Assembly (NCBI GenBank): GCA_900546675.1
Contig: URDQ01000004.1
Span: 1-55,700 of the forward strand
Source: an uncultured Porphyromonas sp.
Lineage (GTDB): Bacteria; Bacteroidota; Bacteroidia; Bacteroidales; Porphyromonadaceae
DNA: 55,700 bases
Reading direction: 5' to 3'
Made by a program: the position numbers and the translations under genes. A model generated the notes under the pieces. That model searched no databases, was not told where the DNA came from, and saw only the letters and a program-made list of their open reading frames with translations. Shown one piece after another: positions 53,639 through 55,700 of this stretch. Positions within the stretch are counted from its first letter, which is position 1; the number at the start of each line of letters is the position of its first letter.

Positions 53639-53797
53639 TTATTTGAGCATTCGTTTGATACGTCTGAGTAGACTAGCGTCTTCTTGACGACGTTTTTTTG
53701 CGGCTGCTGCGCGAGCCTTTGCTAGATTTTCGAGCATAGCTTTACCTTCCTTGGTACGCTTGTCAATTTTACCTGATTTAGTGCGTTTTACTGCCAT
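53639..53797 (-). CDS. Small very basic protein, 52 aa
   Basis: A 52-aa peptide starting MAVKRTKSGKIDKRTKEGKA and ending RRIKRMLK; about a third of residues are Lys or Arg, with an Ala/Arg-rich helix in the middle. The start is the only ATG that fits between the TerB-like gene (20 bp downstream) and the OmpA gene (56 bp upstream). Such charge suggests nucleic-acid or membrane-phosphate binding. I do not recognise it. Confidence 0.6.
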   Translation of the reverse strand: MAVKRTKSGKIDKRTKEGKAMLENLAKARAAAAKKRRQEDASLLRRIKRMLK

Positions 53798-53852
53798 TGT
53801 AGTATTACTTAGTTGATTATTAGTTGCGTTGTGATGGTGAGCCTCTGCGTGC

Positions 53853-54743
53853 TCACTCTATGACGATGAACTCAGTGCGTCTATTGACCTCTGGGTTGTT
53901 TGGATCAATCGGTTCACTAGAACCCTTGCCCTCAGCTTGCAAGCGGTCTGCCGAGATGCCTTGGCTGATGAGGAAGTCTACAGCTACTTGAGCTCGCTCC
54001 TCTGAGAGTCGCTGGTTGAAGGCCTCATCGCCCTCCTCTGAGGTGTGTCCCTCGATCTTGAGCTTTAGGTCAGGATTAGCCTCCATCAATTTGGCTAGGT
54101 CATGGAGGACAAACTTAGTCTCGTCTGTTAGGTCAGCTTTGCCCTGGACAAACTTAGCTGCATTGAAGTTTTTCTCGATTTCCTCAACACGGTCTTTATA
54201 GACGACCTTCTCTACGGTGACGACCTTCTCGACCTCGACTACCTGGGGCTTACGAAGTAGGAAGAATGCTATGATGCCTCCGATGAGGAGTAGTGCGATG
54301 ATGAGCCAAAGCCACCAGGGGAGTCCTTTCTTCTTAGCCACTGGGGGAATGTAGCCGTTGAGATACTCTAGACGGAAGCCACCCTTCTCGCCTACTCGTC
54401 CAGCCTTCTCAAACTCTGCCACCACAATATCATACTGCGCAGCATGACGTACGATCCTCTCGAAGCTTGGCTTGGTCCACATACTGACGACAGCTACTTT
54501 CTTGCCGTCACCCATTGTGAGTAGCTCGTCGGGAGCCTTGAAGTAACCGTTCCAATTGGCTGTAGTCCCTTTCTCCTCTGCATAGATAAAGGTCTCTGGG
54601 ACACCCTTGTCTGGGTTTAGCTCGTTGGGAAATGCTTTGCGCAGGTCTGCGAGGGTCGCATGCGGATACATAATCATATAGGCATGTACGATACCTAGCG
54701 CTGTACGGTTTTGGGCTTTGCCAAATACTTTAATTTTGTCCAT
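53853..54743 (-). CDS. Inner-membrane protein with OmpA domain and unknown cytoplasmic domain
   Basis: A 296-aa protein. Residues 1-135 form a folded-looking domain without signal peptide (IKVFGKAQNRTALGIVHAYM, then ATLADLRKAFPNEL), so it is cytoplasmic. One helix (141-163, LPWWLWLIIALLLIGGIIAF) follows a KKK cluster, consistent with N-in/C-out. A short charged linker (VVEVEKVVTVEKVV) leads to an OmpA/MotB domain (~190-296) with DLKLKIEGHTSEEGDE and NRRTEF for peptidoglycan binding. It looks like a sensor or anchor spanning the inner membrane. Confidence 0.8.
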   Translation of the reverse strand: MDKIKVFGKAQNRTALGIVHAYMIMYPHATLADLRKAFPNELNPDKGVPETFIYAEEKGTTANWNGYFKAPDELLTMGDGKKVAVVSMWTKPSFERIVRHAAQYDIVVAEFEKAGRVGEKGGFRLEYLNGYIPPVAKKKGLPWWLWLIIALLLIGGIIAFFLLRKPQVVEVEKVVTVEKVVYKDRVEEIEKNFNAAKFVQGKADLTDETKFVLHDLAKLMEANPDLKLKIEGHTSEEGDEAFNQRLSEERAQVAVDFLISQGISADRLQAEGKGSSEPIDPNNPEVNRRTEFIVIE

Positions 54744-54764
54744 GAGGTTTATAGTGTTATAGTT

Positions 54765-54938
54765 TTATCGTCCGAATAGTTTCTTCAAGATGCCACGGCC
54801 TATCTTTTGGTTCAGACCACTCTTGCTCGTTGGGATACCTGTCCGACGAGATACTCGCTGTCTGAGCTTTGTTACGCCTACGGCTCTTTGCCATGAGAAG
54901 GAGAGACCTGGTATTGGTGTCGATCGTTTGCGTCCCAT
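54765..54938 (-). CDS. Small basic protein, 57 aa
   Basis: Starts MGRKRSTPIPGLSFSWQRAV, continues GVTKLRQRVSRRTGIPTSKS, and ends KKLFGR. The pattern GLSFSW...RAxG(I/V)TK...R.TGIPT.KSG is one I have seen in small conserved Bacteroidota proteins of unknown function. It begins 5 bp after the 46-aa gene stop and ends 21 bp before the OmpA gene start, so it is embedded in the operon. Confidence 0.7.
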   Translation of the reverse strand: MGRKRSTPIPGLSFSWQRAVGVTKLRQRVSRRTGIPTSKSGLNQKIGRGILKKLFGR

Positions 54939-54943
54939 AGGGG

Positions 54944-55084
54944 TTATATTATCTGATATAAATACTCAACATAATCAGTAGCAGAGCCACGTAGCATACA
55001 GAGGTTGTACTCGTTAAAGCACAACTGCTGAATCTTGGCAAAGTCTGCAACTATATTCTCTCGTACGGATGTGGCTAAGTCCAT
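54944..55084 (-). CDS. Small protein, 46 aa, first gene of the operon
   Basis: Starts MDLATSVRENIVADFAKIQQ and ends EYLYQII; mostly helical, mildly acidic, with two Cys near the middle. It is the first frame after the promoter and palindrome and is followed by the 57-aa gene after 5 bp. Unrecognised; it is real if the operon layout is right. Confidence 0.55.
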   Translation of the reverse strand: MDLATSVRENIVADFAKIQQLCFNEYNLCMLRGSATDYVEYLYQII

Positions 55085-55102
55085 AGTCTTTTAGTGATTA
55101 TG

Positions 55103-55125
55103 TTATGGAGTTGGCAACTCCATAA
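55103..55125 (-). promoter_or_regulatory. Perfect inverted repeat, probable operator or leader hairpin
   Basis: 11-base arms TTATGGAGTTG and CAACTCCATAA flank a single G with no mismatch. It lies 12 bp downstream of the -7 box and 18 bp upstream of the first ATG of the minus-strand operon. Confidence 0.8.
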
Positions 55126-55137
55126 GAACTTCACCGA

Positions 55138-55145
55138 CAAAGGTA
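55138..55145 (-). promoter_or_regulatory. -7 box of the accessory operon promoter
   Basis: TACCTTTG on the minus strand matches TAnnTTTG, and a T-rich tract with TTTG lies just upstream. No other convincing promoter box was noticed inside the operon. Confidence 0.6.
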
Positions 55146-55295
55146 CGAAATGTTTAACAAAAAAAAACACTTACACGAAGAATCAGAAAAACGATGTGAC
55201 GTAAAAAACTGTTTTGGACAAGCACACAACACAAGAGCGGATCGAATTTTCCTAACTAGACTCAGGGATTTCCGAAAAGTGAGCGTTGTAAGGAA

Positions 55296-55356
55296 ATAGC
55301 CTCGTAGAAATTTGCTGTTTCCCATGTGGAGAGTGAACAATTCCTTCCCGAGGAAC
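55296..55356. repeat. Short degenerate 22-bp-phased array, locus 5a
   Basis: CCTCGTAG, CCATGTGG and TTCC-N7-GGAA have centres near 55303.5, 55325.5 and 55348, close to the 22-bp phase of the other arrays. No gene is seen in 55146-55700. Confidence 0.6.
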
Positions 55357-55497
55357 TATTTTTGTAACTTGCATATACTACGGGATCAACACAATACGAA
55401 CAGCTAAGACGTCGTTATGTATGGACAGACGCCCTCTAGCTAGACACTTCCGTGCATTCCTACTTTAAGTTTGCAGAGTGAAAAAAATTCGACCCTG

Positions 55498-55512
55498 GGC
55501 TGACGCATTATA
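55498..55512 (-). repeat. Interspersed repeat core, copy 2
   Basis: The complement of ATAATGCGTCAGCCC lies within a hairpin with CCCTGGG and CCCAGGG arms. The same 15-mer is at 43698-43712. Confidence 0.7.
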
Positions 55513-55631
55513 TTCCCAGGGCTAATGGTCAATCTCTATTGTGGGGCGGTAAGGTGAATTCATAGCAGATGCTATACAAAGATAGTCGTTTACGTCCTGA
55601 GCTCCCCTCCTCCCCCATTTGGCAGGAAGAG

Positions 55632-55700
55632 CGAATGCTCACGTGGGGATTCCCAAATCTCTCGGTGGAAACTAAAAAATGCCCACGTAGGCGAGAAATA
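55632..55700. repeat. 22-bp-phased dyad array, locus 5b (cut by window end)
   Basis: CACGTG with centre 55642.5 and CCACGTAGG with centre 55686.5 are exactly two periods apart, with a weak CTCGGTGG dyad between. The last unit ends in GGCGAGAAAT, as does a unit at 19161-19170. The array probably continues past the window. Confidence 0.7.

Noticed and set aside
54765..54938. Frameshift in the 57-aa gene
   Set aside because: A first reading suggested a 2-base loss, but re-reading the bases gave an uninterrupted frame.
54790..54981. 63-aa plus-strand frame near 54.9 kb
   Set aside because: It is antisense to the 57-aa gene and the end of the 46-aa gene, which fit the operon direction and spacing.
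55131..55340. 69-aa minus-strand frame upstream of the accessory operon
   Set aside because: It covers the -7 box and a phased-repeat segment; composition is not protein-like.

Overview
The window reads as chromosome of a Bacteroidota bacterium, most probably Porphyromonas. The evidence is type IX secretion (T9SS) parts (PorQ, PorV and a cargo protease with a C-terminal sorting domain), the gene order porQ-cmk-ispH, TonB receptors with carboxypeptidase-regulatory N-termini, promoters with the Bacteroidota -7 box TAnnTTTG and no Shine-Dalgarno pattern, and an IS5-family remnant of the type common in Porphyromonas. The species is not determined.

Layout. 0.3-1.4 kb: lrgAB. 1.5-4.3 kb: T9SS-exported trypsin-like protease. 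4.5-8.5 kb: sppA, lpxK, thiL. 8.5-9.4 kb: IS remnant and tRNA-Ala(GGC). 9.4-11.8 kb: TonB-type receptor (-). 12.1-19.0 kb: gcvT, a ComB-like phosphatase, purL, dprA. 19.4-23.0 kb: MATE exporter, membrane metallophosphoesterase, hemH. 23.1-26.7 kb: a MITE, a second TonB receptor (-) and a repeat-rich 0.9-kb gap. 26.8-33.8 kb: a 1921-aa alpha-2-macroglobulin-like protein, HD hydrolase, engB. 33.8-36.5 kb: beta-barrel protein (-), GIN-domain protein, Bax-inhibitor-1 protein. 36.5-43.5 kb: porQ, cmk, ispH, lipoprotein, comM-like, porV, ispF. 43.9-47.1 kb: cutC and a transglutaminase-like exported protein.

47.2-55.1 kb is accessory in character: thirteen genes all on the minus strand, apparently read from a promoter near 55.14 kb with a perfect 11+1+11 inverted repeat just after it. 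In reading order they encode 46-aa and 57-aa small proteins, an inner-membrane protein with a cytoplasmic N-domain and a periplasmic OmpA domain, a 52-aa basic protein, a TerB-like protein, a 104-aa protein with an internal duplication, a short membrane OmpA protein, a membrane TPR-like protein, a lipoprotein, 67-aa and 80-aa proteins, pyroglutamyl peptidase, and a six-TM ion channel with an atypical pore and an unrecognised C-terminal domain. This is the best candidate here for an undescribed system, probably envelope-linked; its function is unknown.

A second theme is non-coding architecture. At least five intergenic loci carry arrays of short dyads spaced almost exactly 22 bp apart. The dyad sequence differs between loci, and within one locus, while spacing and symmetry are kept. 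One array sits inside a roughly 615-bp composite bounded by inverted repeats. A separate 173-bp MITE with a 5-bp target duplication shares its 12-bp terminal repeat with the IS remnant.
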